Shown here: in pieces, positions 16,580 to 24,476 of the stretch
How positions within the stretch are numbered: the stretch's first letter is position 1
Layout of the letters: each line of letters opens with the position of its first letter
Source: Pontibacter diazotrophicus
GTDB lineage: Bacteria > Bacteroidota > Bacteroidia > Cytophagales > Hymenobacteraceae
Length of the DNA stretch: 64,000 bases
NCBI RefSeq assembly: GCF_003367245.1
Contig: NZ_QRGR01000025.1
Span: forward strand, 28,779 to 92,778
Direction of reading: 5' to 3'
The notes under the pieces: model-generated
Seen by the model: the letters and a program-made list of their open reading frames with translations, nothing else
Told to the model about the DNA's origin: nothing
Databases searched by the model: none
Translations under genes and position numbers: made by a program

Positions 16580-18387
16580 GCGACTGATTCTCTCTCAGCT
16601 GTCTCAAGCTTCGGAGCATGCCATGAGTGACAACATCCGACAGGCAGTGAAATCTGCCCCTCACACACCTGCTCAATAAGCTCCACAGCTACACCAGCCA
16701 GTCCTACTATTCTATTAAGGCGGGCCGGCGTCAATGGATGCCAGCACCCGATACCACGGGGCATGTCTTCTTTCAAAACGGCTAAATGTTCTTCTACCCT
16801 GTAAGGATTAAACCACTTATAAAAAGCATCAGCGTCAAAACAGGAGGCTGAGTCAGCATAGAAAAACAAGCGCTGCGCATGAAGCCCCAACGAAATGCTG
16901 ATGACCGGCACGTACCCTGTAATGCCAAGAAACGGCAGCTCCCGCAGTACCGTGTCGGAGGCAGTAGCATCGATAATGAGTGTAGCGGCACGTACTGCAT
17001 CCTCCAAAGCCTTATCTTTTGAAGTAGCTGATACCGCAAGCCCTACCACCCTGGCCGATGGATTAGCATGGTTCAAGCCATCGGCAACGGAAACGGCCTT
17101 GTTCCTGTTCAGCTGTGGCAGATTGAGCGGATGGCGAACAAGATTGCCTGCCTCCAAAAGGTCAGGGTCCACTACGGTCATATCCGTAACTCCCATACGG
17201 ACCAGCTGCTCAGCCAAACTAGCGCCCAGGGCCCCTGCTCCTAACAGGAGCACATTCGCCTTCCGTAAAGGAGGCGAAACCCTTCCTCTGTTTTGCAAAT
17301 CATCAGGATGCCAGTTTTCTGCTCTGCTCACCCAACGCACAGGCGAGGTACTTCGAAGCGCGTTCTCTACTAGGGAAACACGAGCCTTAGCGGAAACGTT
17401 TGTTTTCGGCGACAACACAAGCGCTTGCCAATGATACCTGTAAGGCGCTTCTTTCACTTTGCGGGGAATCGGCATACCTACAAACAGCAGAAGCTCATTG
17501 TGAGTCTCAAGCTTTGCTAAGGCCGGCCTGAGTAAATCGATCAGCGACTTTCCTTGACTGGCCACGGCATCAGCAAGCTCCTTCATGGTCGTAGGCACTT
17601 GCCAGCGGTTTATTGCTGGTACCTCGTCTAGGCGAACCCATAAAGCATCTTGATGACTTTGCAATTGATTAATCGCTGTTCCCCAGGAGGGCTTATGTAC
17701 AGTTTTGTCACCTCTGTGGTCCTTGAACTCCCGCACTATGGCAACATGGTTCAAATAAGACACAGCCGCAGTACCAATGTAAAAATGGCTCTGTTTCCAG
17801 TGAGAAAAGGAGTCTCGGTCTTCATAGTAGGCCAATGTAAATATCCTGTTCTTAGAATCAGCTATTTTGTACCTAAAGGCCGTGTCAAAGTCAGGTAGCT
17901 CAAAGTAATCCCCCGCAACTGTTAACGTGTCTGTAGCAGCGCATTGCAGCCATTCCACCGCTCTAGCCATATGCCACACTACACGGTGAACGGTTGAGGT
18001 GGGCTCAGTCTCCATAGCGTTGCGTGAAGCGGCAAGCCCATGTGTTTCGCTTAGGCTGCAGATATGTCCGTTGCGTACCGGCCATAGAGGGTGCGGACCT
18101 CCGTTGTACTGCTGGTGCTCAAAAGTTGTGGTTACGCCTCCTGGTCCGTTGGAAGGATGCACCTGTACCTTTCCCCAGGGATCGATGTTGAAATCAACAA
18201 TGACTCCCCACTCCGTAAAAAGGGGAATATCTTTCGTTGGTGCCGTATTAAGCAGCTCTAAGCGGACACGCAGTATCCAAGCGTTGCTTGAGGGAATTGG
18301 CTCCCAGTCTCCCAGGAGCTCAACACCTCTCATCTCTGACATCAAGACGCTGCTTTGGCTTAACGCCAATTGGTCAAGTTCATTCAT
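16576..18387 (-). CDS. E2-E1 fusion: ubiquitin-conjugating/activating-like enzyme
   Basis: This 603-residue protein fuses two activities. The N-terminal part (about 20-170) is a prokaryotic E2: after a beta-meander comes VHPSNGPGG...HPLWPVRNGHIC, placing the probable catalytic Cys at 110. The C-terminal part (about 372-600) is a ThiF/E1 adenylation domain with the ATP-binding glycines in LLLGAGALGAS (383-388), acidic VVDPDLLEAGNLVRH and NRNKA. Candidate E1 cysteines are Cys516 and Cys548 (GIGCWHPLTPARLN). The arrangement resembles Cap2 of type II CBASS and other bacterial ubiquitin-like systems. Such enzymes adenylate a protein C-terminus, form thioesters and transfer it to a target. It lies 12 bp after the YegP gene and overlaps the JAB gene; no cyclic-nucleotide synthase is nearby. 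Confidence 0.9.
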   Translation of the reverse strand: MNELDQLALSQSSVLMSEMRGVELLGDWEPIPSSNAWILRVRLELLNTAPTKDIPLFTEWGVIVDFNIDPWGKVQVHPSNGPGGVTTTFEHQQYNGGPHPLWPVRNGHICSLSETHGLAASRNAMETEPTSTVHRVVWHMARAVEWLQCAATDTLTVAGDYFELPDFDTAFRYKIADSKNRIFTLAYYEDRDSFSHWKQSHFYIGTAAVSYLNHVAIVREFKDHRGDKTVHKPSWGTAINQLQSHQDALWVRLDEVPAINRWQVPTTMKELADAVASQGKSLIDLLRPALAKLETHNELLLFVGMPIPRKVKEAPYRYHWQALVLSPKTNVSAKARVSLVENALRSTSPVRWVSRAENWHPDDLQNRGRVSPPLRKANVLLLGAGALGASLAEQLVRMGVTDMTVVDPDLLEAGNLVRHPLNLPQLNRNKAVSVADGLNHANPSARVVGLAVSATSKDKALEDAVRAATLIIDATASDTVLRELPFLGITGYVPVISISLGLHAQRLFFYADSASCFDADAFYKWFNPYRVEEHLAVLKEDMPRGIGCWHPLTPARLNRIVGLAGVAVELIEQVCEGQISLPVGCCHSWHAPKLETAERESVA

Positions 18388-18399
18388 AATGGCAGTGGT

Positions 18400-18843
18400 T
18401 TATGCAAAACGCCCTCCACCGGTAGAACCGCCTTGGCTAGGAGGAATGTAACCGCCTCCGTTGTTGCCGCTGCTGTTCTGGTTGCCGATCTCGCGAAGCA
18501 AGGACTTAACGTTTTGAATAGCCCGCTTTACGTTGTACTCGCTGGAGTAGCCTTCCGAGCTGTCGGCCAGAATTTTGTTGTTCTTAGCCTGAAAGCGCCA
18601 GCGCCACTCGTCTGCCCTGTCCTCAAAGTATTCCCATTCCGGACCATTACCCGACTCTTCAGTTCCAGATACCTTTCGTTCTGGGGCATTTGGCCCTAGT
18701 GTTGTAAACAGGGCCGCTCCTTTCTCGCAGTCCTTACGGTCATTGTAGCCTTCTCCGGAGTCAGCCACTACTGCTCCATTTCCGTCTTTCAGGCGCCAGC
18801 GCCACTGAAGACTTTTGTCTTGGTAAAAATTAAACCATTTCAT
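18400..18843 (-). CDS. Tandem YegP (DUF1508) protein with Gly-rich C-terminal tail; candidate modifier
   Basis: The start used is ATG 18843 (147 residues); a longer frame runs back through an inverted repeat and has no family match. Two YegP/DUF1508 modules are visible: WFNFYQDKSLQWRWRL-DGNG-VVADS-EGY (about 2-55) and WEYFEDRADEWRWRFQA-NNKILADSSEGY (about 67-110), each with the family's Trp-Arg-Trp-Arg strand. After a helix the protein ends in a flexible tail, NSSGNNGGGYIPP...GGSTGGGRFA. Ubiquitin-like precursors end in GG plus a short extension removed by a JAB peptidase; GGG-RFA fits that pattern. It heads the operon with the E2-E1 and JAB genes. YegP is not a beta-grasp fold, so a modifier role is inference; it could instead be the target. 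Confidence 0.75.
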   Translation of the reverse strand: MKWFNFYQDKSLQWRWRLKDGNGAVVADSGEGYNDRKDCEKGAALFTTLGPNAPERKVSGTEESGNGPEWEYFEDRADEWRWRFQAKNNKILADSSEGYSSEYNVKRAIQNVKSLLREIGNQNSSGNNGGGYIPPSQGGSTGGGRFA

Positions 18844-18877
18844 AAGCTTTGTGCTAAAAGTTAAAATATTATATTGT

Positions 18878-18936
18878 CCTATATATAGTTCCAAGCGTGA
18901 CAAATCGGTACTGTCACGCTTGGAACTATATATAGG
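18878..18936. promoter_or_regulatory. Perfect 25-bp inverted repeat between divergent operons
   Basis: The left arm (18878-18902) contains AGTTCCAAGCGTGACA and the right arm (18912-18936) TGTCACGCTTGGAACT. All 25 positions pair, with a 9-nt spacer. It lies 35 bp upstream of the YegP gene and 98 bp upstream of the sigma-factor gene, so it could be a shared operator, or the 5' leader of the YegP mRNA could fold into this hairpin. No T-tract follows. Confidence 0.8.
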
Positions 18937-19034
18937 AGGGGAAATGTGGGAAGGACACTGAATCCGCATAGAGGCTACTGTACAGCATTTACAGCTAGCT
19001 CTTAAGACTTAGGCGAAAGCGTGACTACCGAACT

Positions 19035-19709
19035 ATGGAGCAACAAAAACTAAAAGGCAAAAACCCTTATGCAGGTGAAAGTATACAGGATATCTTATTA
19101 GTTATTTCTTATAAGGACCAGTACCCCGATGAATATCAGTATGCTTTTATTGAATTTCATCAACGGTATATGGAATTCATCTACAAGGCTTGCATTCAGG
19201 CCTGCAAGTTTTTCAGCAACCCCTCAGAATTTGCACTTGACTTATCTGGAAACGTTTTCCTCGTTGCATGCGAAAGAGCGGTTGAGTTTGAACCGAGAGA
19301 GGGGTATGATGAAGAAATTGAATTAAAGGCCTGGCTTTTAAAAATAATGGGAGAGCAGTTAAAATCGTTTACAGCTCATAATCCTGAAAGGAAAGCCTTT
19401 TTCTCTGTAGATAGACTACCAACAGAGCCTGAATCAGAAGCTGATACTCTAGAGGAAAATGATGTTCTACAGGAAGATGACTACCCTATCTCCAGGGAAA
19501 GCGTCAGAGATGCCATGGAGTCACTCAAGACAAGAGACAAAGATATTGTTATGGCCTATTTAACCCATGTTCACAGGAAGAATGCCCATTTACCAGATGA
19601 GATTATGCAAGGTCTTTGCTCAAAGTATAATACAACCTCATTCAATGTAAGGCAAGTAAAGCAACGCTTCTTCAAAAAAGTTAGAATGTTAAACGGGGGT
19701 AACGCTTAA
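19035..19709 (+). CDS. Sigma-70 family (ECF-like) RNA polymerase sigma factor
   Basis: The 224-residue protein shows region 2-like helices (FHQRYMEFIYKACIQACKFF...NVFLVACERA) and a region 4-like helix-turn-helix near the C-terminus (SLKTRDKDIVMAYL...VRQVKQRFFKKVRML). An acidic linker (LEENDVLQEDD) separates them. The size and two-domain layout fit extracytoplasmic-function-type sigma factors, though the sequence is divergent. It is the first gene of a three-gene plus-strand operon with a 117-residue protein and an ImmA/IrrE protease, and it is divergent from the ubiquitin-like operon. It may direct transcription of one or both operons, with activity released by proteolysis (inference). Confidence 0.65.
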   Translation: MEQQKLKGKNPYAGESIQDILLVISYKDQYPDEYQYAFIEFHQRYMEFIYKACIQACKFFSNPSEFALDLSGNVFLVACERAVEFEPREGYDEEIELKAWLLKIMGEQLKSFTAHNPERKAFFSVDRLPTEPESEADTLEENDVLQEDDYPISRESVRDAMESLKTRDKDIVMAYLTHVHRKNAHLPDEIMQGLCSKYNTTSFNVRQVKQRFFKKVRMLNGGNA

Positions 19710-19711
19710 TT

Positions 19712-20065
19712 ATGAAAATAACCAAAAACAATAATGTGTCTGCTAACCCTGATGAAAACTCATACGAGAAAAGGGTACTTAGCTTCTTAGGACAAAATGG
19801 TTTTATAGTCCCTGAGTCTGACCAAGAAATACAAGCCTTCATAAGTATCTGTGATAACTCAAGCGTTAAATTACCAGAAGCATTAAGGAGTCCATTTGAT
19901 ATAGAAAGAAGAGGGATCGTAGAGCCTAAAAATGAATTTCAAAGTGAAGATGCAAAAGCAATAGAAGAAAATTTAGCACAGGCCGCAAGAAAGGGCAAGG
20001 AAATCCCAGCCTACATACGTCAAAGAATGGAAGAGGGTAGAAAGAAAGCTGAAGGCAGAGACTAA
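19712..20065 (+). CDS. Small charged hypothetical protein between sigma factor and protease
   Basis: No family is recognised. The 117 residues comprise a short folded-looking segment (YEKRVLSFLGQNGFIVPESDQEIQAFISICDN) and a highly charged, probably helical C-terminus (AIEENLAQAARKGKEIPAYIRQRMEEGRKKAEG). It starts 2 bp after the sigma gene and ends 12 bp before the ImmA/IrrE gene, so all three are co-transcribed. ImmA-type proteases commonly cleave a repressor encoded next to them; this protein or the sigma factor is the obvious candidate substrate. An anti-sigma or adaptor role is inference only. Confidence 0.75.
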   Translation: MKITKNNNVSANPDENSYEKRVLSFLGQNGFIVPESDQEIQAFISICDNSSVKLPEALRSPFDIERRGIVEPKNEFQSEDAKAIEENLAQAARKGKEIPAYIRQRMEEGRKKAEGRD

Positions 20066-20077
20066 ATCAAAAAGGCA

Positions 20078-20905
20078 ATGCTAAGGGAAAAGCGCGAGGC
20101 TGAAATTGCTGCATTGGCTGAAACGATAGCAGACTTCTTCTCTCCCTCACAGGTTGTGGACTTAGGGGCAATTGCCGCTGCAAATTCCATCACGTTCGAC
20201 TATGGAGCATACGAGACCTTCTTCGATGATATGCTGCAGTACCATAAAGGTAAGTTTCACATTTTTTTGAACCTGGATAAACTTGGAAATCCAAATTCTC
20301 CACGCGCTAGGTTTACCATAGCACATGAGTTAGGGCACTTTTACATTGACGAGCACAGAAACGCCTTGACGAGTGGCAAGGTCAAGCCGCACACGTCAAT
20401 GGTGGAAATATACAACAACGAAAATCTCGCCGAAATAGAGGCTGATTGCTTCGCATCCAATCTCTTAATGCCTGAAAGTAGGTTCATGGATACATGCAAG
20501 GGAAGCAAAAAGACAGGTATGGCTGCTATTCTATTCCTTTCAGACACTTTTCAAGTATCAGTACTCAGTGCCGCAGTTAACTATATAAAAAGAAATATAT
20601 GTCCCTGTTCGCTGATCAAATGGGGAGATGCTGGCTATCAGTGGTCTCTTCAGTCAAGGTCGTTTATGGACCTGTTTTCTAGGAAGGTTCATCTTACCTA
20701 TTCCCCTGGAAGGGATACGGCTACGTACAAGGCGCTGCACCAGAAAGATGCCTATTCACTAGACTTTCATAAATCAGTCACCACCATGTCTACATGGTGT
20801 AAGTCTATTTATCCAACTGGTAAGGATAATTTAATACTAAATGAAGAGTCGAAAAAGCTAGGAGCATATGGAGGAATCACATTGTTAACATTAAGTAATC
20901 TATGA
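20078..20905 (+). CDS. ImmA/IrrE-family zinc metalloprotease
   Basis: The 275-residue protein carries the zinc motif HELGH (residues 83-87, within FTIAHELGHFYIDEH) and the downstream Glu ligand in EIEADCFASNLLMP, both diagnostic of the ImmA/IrrE family (PF06114). The C-terminal 110 residues are variable and probably sense the signal or substrate. ImmA of ICEBs1 and IrrE of Deinococcus cleave repressors when DNA is damaged; here a sigma-factor gene replaces the usual XRE repressor. The position at the end of the sigma operon suggests proteolytic control of that regulator. The start ATG 20078 is 13 bp after the preceding stop. Confidence 0.9.
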   Translation: MLREKREAEIAALAETIADFFSPSQVVDLGAIAAANSITFDYGAYETFFDDMLQYHKGKFHIFLNLDKLGNPNSPRARFTIAHELGHFYIDEHRNALTSGKVKPHTSMVEIYNNENLAEIEADCFASNLLMPESRFMDTCKGSKKTGMAAILFLSDTFQVSVLSAAVNYIKRNICPCSLIKWGDAGYQWSLQSRSFMDLFSRKVHLTYSPGRDTATYKALHQKDAYSLDFHKSVTTMSTWCKSIYPTGKDNLILNEESKKLGAYGGITLLTLSNL

Positions 20906-20981
20906 ATAATTGACCCTCACAAGAAATTCCTTACTTAACATAAGTCTACTTATAAGATAGCCAATAGGCAAATTTATGATA

Positions 20982-21032
20982 CCGGGCTGGTACAGGCGTC
21001 AGCCGAGCATGCAGCCTGTGCAGTGTTAGCAG
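20982..21032 (-). other. attC-like site 1 (degenerate outer core)
   Basis: Read on the minus strand, it begins CTGCTAACACTGCACAGGC and closes with GCCTGTACCAGCCC, an imperfect palindrome following the lipoprotein gene. The distal GTT core is altered to GGTATC. Its near-twin at 48144-48211 keeps GTTGGTG there. Confidence 0.55.
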
Positions 21033-21060
21033 ATGATAGTTCTTTTCTTCGCTTTGATTC

Positions 21061-21609
21061 TTAGAGCAGCTTCTTATCAAATCTGCCCTCGGTGACACGG
21101 ATGGTGTCGCAGCCTGGCTTGGCTACCGTGAACTCGAAAGTGCCAGCGATAATACCGTTCTTCATGTCCAGCTTTGTTATTTCCATCTTTCCTACCCGAT
21201 AAACCTCTGGGTCATTTAAATAGTCGCAGGTCTCTGAATAGAAGAAAGCGCTACCATGCTGCTCTGGGTCTGGCTTCCCCCAATAATACACCCCCACACG
21301 ATTTACCTGTGTCATGCCTAACGCCATAGACTCAAACATGAAAGGATCATTCTTTGTCTTTCGAAAAGCCCTGATGTCAAAGGAACCTCCAGCGTAATTA
21401 GGATCATATACTACATCTAAGTTTGTTTCAAGCGTACTAGGCCTTCCTTTCGGCACCCACACCTCCCTGTTCACCATGGCACCGAAGCTGTTCTTTCCTT
21501 CCATGGTGGCGGCTGGCAGTTGTTCACCAGGTTTAACATCCTTTTTCTTGCAGGATGAGAAGGACAGAAGGGTGAGTAAGAGGAAAAGTGGTAGAGGGAA
21601 GATTTTCAT
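21061..21609 (-). CDS. DUF6252-like lipoprotein, cassette copy 1
   Basis: The 182-residue protein has a lipoprotein signal peptide with lipobox LSFSSCKKKD, so it is anchored to a membrane through Cys20. The mature part begins with a short Pro/Glu linker, followed by a beta-rich domain (MVNREVWVPKGRPST, FDIRAFRKTKND, LDMKNGIIAGTFEFT), typical of Bacteroidota lipoproteins of unknown function. A paralogue with the same signal peptide and termini lies at 48241-48774; the middle (residues about 90-130) has diverged. Both copies sit between attC-like sites with near-identical flanks, which indicates duplication as a cassette. Confidence 0.8.
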   Translation of the reverse strand: MKIFPLPLFLLLTLLSFSSCKKKDVKPGEQLPAATMEGKNSFGAMVNREVWVPKGRPSTLETNLDVVYDPNYAGGSFDIRAFRKTKNDPFMFESMALGMTQVNRVGVYYWGKPDPEQHGSAFFYSETCDYLNDPEVYRVGKMEITKLDMKNGIIAGTFEFTVAKPGCDTIRVTEGRFDKKLL

Positions 21610-21645
21610 TTAGGAGAGGGTTATTTTATTTAGGACGTTTATCAC

Positions 21646-21714
21646 TGGTAACGTTTCTCGTGCAGCATATGGGGGAGGCGTAGCTAAAGTGTAAGTGCTG
21701 CACTTCGTTAGGCG
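21646..21714 (-). other. attC-like site 2
   Basis: On the minus strand it runs from GCCTAAC (matching the integron R'' core RYYYAAC) to GTTACCA. A clear 8-bp stem GTGCAGCA/TGCTGCAC surrounds a centre with AGCTACGCCTC. It lies directly after the secreted protein gene at 21725 and before the lipoprotein gene, as expected for a cassette junction. Confidence 0.65.
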
Positions 21715-21724
21715 ATTTCCTTTT

Positions 21725-22270
21725 TCACTTTTTATTAAATTCCTTGCTTAGCTTTTCTGTAAAGACTTTGGCTGCCTGTTTCAGGTTATGCTTTCTGTAC
21801 TTGTTATCCGCAGCAAAAAGAAAGTCTTCCATATATACTTCCTGCTTTCCATTGGCAGAGAGGAGCGTCATTTTGTTGAAGCCATGGTGGATTTCTTCAT
21901 AATCGGTCTTAAACTGTGAACTAAATATTATACTATTATTGCTGACTATCTCTTCAAATAATCTCGGTTCGCTGAACTCCTTTACAGTATCCCCAACACA
22001 GCACCCTAATTCCTTGGTGTAGTACTTTTGCCCTTCTGCCCATATAAGATGCGTATCTGTACCGCTGTCTTCACAGTTACAATCAACTTCTTGCAGAAAG
22101 ACGCAGCCAAGGCAGCCCCTTTCATAGATTAGAACTTGTTCAACTCTTCTGTCAGCTATTAGTTGCTTTGCTTGGGCTACCGCTAAACTATCGGTATTCA
22201 TGTAGACCCTCTTCTGTGCATTGGCACAGCCAGCAGAGAGAAAGAGCAGGAAGTAGAGTAGTGTTGCTTT
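21725..22270 (-). CDS. Secreted hypothetical protein (cassette gene)
   Basis: ATG 22270 gives 181 residues starting with a clear signal peptide (MKATLLYFLLFLSAGCANAQ); the longer frame upstream runs through the attC-like site. The mature part contains a cysteine-rich stretch (YERGCLGCVFLQEVDCNCED and LGCCVGD) that may bind metal or form disulphides, followed by a charged helical C-terminus. I recognise no family. The SAGCAN context could also be a lipobox. It is bounded by attC-like sites on both sides and oriented like the neighbouring cassettes. Confidence 0.7.
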   Translation of the reverse strand, partial: KATLLYFLLFLSAGCANAQKRVYMNTDSLAVAQAKQLIADRRVEQVLIYERGCLGCVFLQEVDCNCEDSGTDTHLIWAEGQKYYTKELGCCVGDTVKEFSEPRLFEEIVSNNSIIFSSQFKTDYEEIHHGFNKMTLLSANGKQEVYMEDFLFAADNKYRKHNLKQAAKVFTEKLSKEFNKK

Positions 22271-22281
22271 CATCTTTGATT

Positions 22282-22347
22282 GGGATAACTTTACTCGTGC
22301 AGCCGAAGCCCGAAGCGAAGCAAGGGTTAAGGCTGAACTTTGTTGCA
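22282..22347 (-). other. attC-like site 3, abutting IS91 DNA
   Basis: On the minus strand TGCAACAAAGTTCAGCC leads to GGCTGCACGAGTAAAGTTATCC (stem CAGCC/GGCTG). The plus-strand GTTG at 22342-22345 is also where DNA shared with the second IS91 copy begins. Confidence 0.6.
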
Positions 22348-22423
22348 CTAAACCTTCGGTAGCGTGTTATAAAAAGCAGCGGATAAGCGTTACCTTTTGA
22401 TTCACACTAAATCGTTAGTAAAG

Positions 22424-23334
22424 ATGAAAAAAAAGAGCCTACCCTTATCCAGACTGCCTGCTCTAATGTAGCGGGATTCGCTGAGCTTTACGAGAAGTTC
22501 TCCAAAAAAATCACCGTCGCCGGCCGTGGCCAGAGCACGCAGCTAAACTACAGCCACCACCTGGCCAAGGTGGCCCTGCACTTTAGCTGCCTGCCCACCC
22601 AGCTTGACCCCGACCAGCTCAACGACTACCTTTACCTGGTCAAGCAGGAGCACAACACCCCCTCCAACTCCTACTTCAAGTTCACCGTCTACGCCCTGCG
22701 CTACGTCTTCCGCATGGAGGGGCTCAAGGACAAGCGCATTGAGCTGCCCGCCCTCCGGCGCGACCGCAGGCTGCCCGTCGTCTTGAGCAAGCCCGAGGTC
22801 CGGAAGCTGCTCTGCGCACCCAAACTCCTCAAGCACCGCGTGCTCATCGCCACCCTCTACGGCTGCGGGCTGCGCTGCGCCGAGGCCTGTAACCTCAAGA
22901 TCGCCGACCTGGACTTTGACCGCAGGATGCTGCACGTGCGCCAGGGCAAGGGGGGCAAGGACCGCTACGTGCCCCTGAGCGGGCACCTGGTCCGCGGCCT
23001 TCAGACCTACATCCAGGCCGAGTGCCCGCAGACCTGGCTCTTCAACGGCCAGGTGCAGGATAGTGAAGAGGGGCTGCTGGACAGACGCTACAACACGGCG
23101 GGCGTGCAGTGGGTGGTGCGCTCGGCCCGCCAGGCGGCCGGCATCCACAAGCAGGTCACCCCGCACACGCTGCGCCACACCTTCGCCACCCACCTCTTGG
23201 AGGACGGGCTGGACATCGTCTCCATCAAGGACCTCTTGGGCCACGCCTGCATTGACACGACCATGGTCTACCTGCACGTGGCGCAGAGCGGCAGGAGAAA
23301 GCCCTTCTCCCCGCTCGACACCCTCTACTGCTAG
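22424..23334 (+). CDS. IS91-associated tyrosine recombinase (start needs an A-run frameshift)
   Basis: The recombinase frame is open from 22411 with no ATG before residue 50. An ATG at 22424 lies in another frame and reads MKKKSLPLSRL before stopping. A -1 slip on the run of eight A gives MKKKEPTLIQTACSN and joins the recombinase frame smoothly. The same eight-A run is present in the second copy. The protein then shows the phage-integrase features LYGCGLRCAEACNLK (Arg), HTLRHTFATHLLEDG (His-x-x-Arg) and LGHACIDTTMVYLHV (His, nucleophile Tyr). The first GTG start without slippage would be 22570. It is encoded just before the transposase, whose GTG overlaps its stop. Confidence 0.8.
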
Positions 23335-24476
23335 TGCGCCCCCGACACGAGGTGGCCGACATATTGGGGCAGCACTGGCCACAGGTGGAGAAGCATGTCG
23401 GCATCAACTCCTGGCAACTGCGCACCCTGGCTGCCATCATGCGCTGCCGCACCCAGGCCATGGGAGGGCACGTGGACGCCTGCACCGACTGCGGCCAGGT
23501 CCGCGTCAGCTACAACTCCTGCCGCAACCGCCACTGCCCCAAGTGCCAGGGCAAAAAGCGGGAGGAGTGGATACAGGCAAGGGAGGCCGAGCTTTTGCCC
23601 GTGCCCTACTTCCATGTGGTCTTCACCCTGCCAGACACGCTGAACCAACTGGCCCTGCACAGCCCACGCATCGTCTACGACACACTCTTTGAGGCCGCCT
23701 GGCAGACGCTGCTCACCTTCGCCTCCGATTCCAAGCACCTGGGCGCCCGCCTCGGCATGGTGGCCGTGCTCCACACCTGGGGCCAGACCCTCTCGCTGCA
23801 CCCCCACCTGCACTGCGTCGTGCCCGGCGGCGGGCTCACGGAGCACGGTAAGTGGAAAGGGGCCCGCGGCAAGGGCAGGTACCTCTTCCCGGTAAAGGCT
23901 ATGAGCCGGGTGTTCAGGGCAAAGTACGTGCAGGCCCTGAAGCAAAGGCTGCCGGAGGTGGACAGGGAGCTGGTGAACGCGCTGTTCAGGAAAGAGTGGG
24001 TGGTGTACGCCAAGCGCCCCTTCTCAGGGCCCGGGAGCGTGGTGGAGTACCTGGGCCGCTACACCCACAAGATTGCCATCTCCAACCACCGCCTCACCGC
24101 CGTGGACGGGCAGTCCGTGACCTTCTCCTACAAGGATTACCGGCAGGGGGCACGGAAGCTGGAGATGACGCTCGGGGGCATAGAGTTCATCCGCCGGTTT
24201 GCCCTGCACATCCTGCCCAGGGGCTTTGTCAGGATACGCCACTACGGCATCCTGAGCGGCACCGGCAAGGCGGCCGCTATTCCGGTCATCAGGGAGCAGC
24301 TGCCAGAGGAAAAGAAACTGAAAGCAAAAGTGCGGGAGTTGGAGGAGTACAACCCGCTCGTGTGCCCCTGCTGCAGAAAGGAGACGATGGTCACCCTGCA
24401 GGTGCTGCCCAAGCGAGGGCCGCCGCAGGGCATCAGGACAGGCAGGCAGTACACAGAGTACGAGAAGGGACTATAA
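23334..24476 (+). CDS. IS91-family transposase (Y2/HUH type)
   Basis: The 380-residue protein starts at GTG 23334, overlapping the recombinase stop. The N-terminal zinc-binding domain has the Cys/His series CRTQAMGGHVDACTDCG, SYNSCRNRHCPKCQG, characteristic of IS91 transposases. The core contains FHVVFTLP, HTWGQTLSLHPHLHCVVPGGG (the HUH-like histidines) and VVEYLGRYTHKIAISNHRL, with the Y2 tyrosine region. The enzyme moves the element by rolling-circle replication using single-stranded DNA. The C-terminal tail has a second Cys pair (PLVCPCCRKE). It appears intact. Confidence 0.93.
   Translation: MRPRHEVADILGQHWPQVEKHVGINSWQLRTLAAIMRCRTQAMGGHVDACTDCGQVRVSYNSCRNRHCPKCQGKKREEWIQAREAELLPVPYFHVVFTLPDTLNQLALHSPRIVYDTLFEAAWQTLLTFASDSKHLGARLGMVAVLHTWGQTLSLHPHLHCVVPGGGLTEHGKWKGARGKGRYLFPVKAMSRVFRAKYVQALKQRLPEVDRELVNALFRKEWVVYAKRPFSGPGSVVEYLGRYTHKIAISNHRLTAVDGQSVTFSYKDYRQGARKLEMTLGGIEFIRRFALHILPRGFVRIRHYGILSGTGKAAAIPVIREQLPEEKKLKAKVRELEEYNPLVCPCCRKETMVTLQVLPKRGPPQGIRTGRQYTEYEKGL

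Noticed and set aside
16094..18843. Type II CBASS
   Set aside because: E2-E1 and JAB genes are present, but no cyclic-nucleotide synthase and no CBASS effector lie within several kb; the third gene is a YegP protein.
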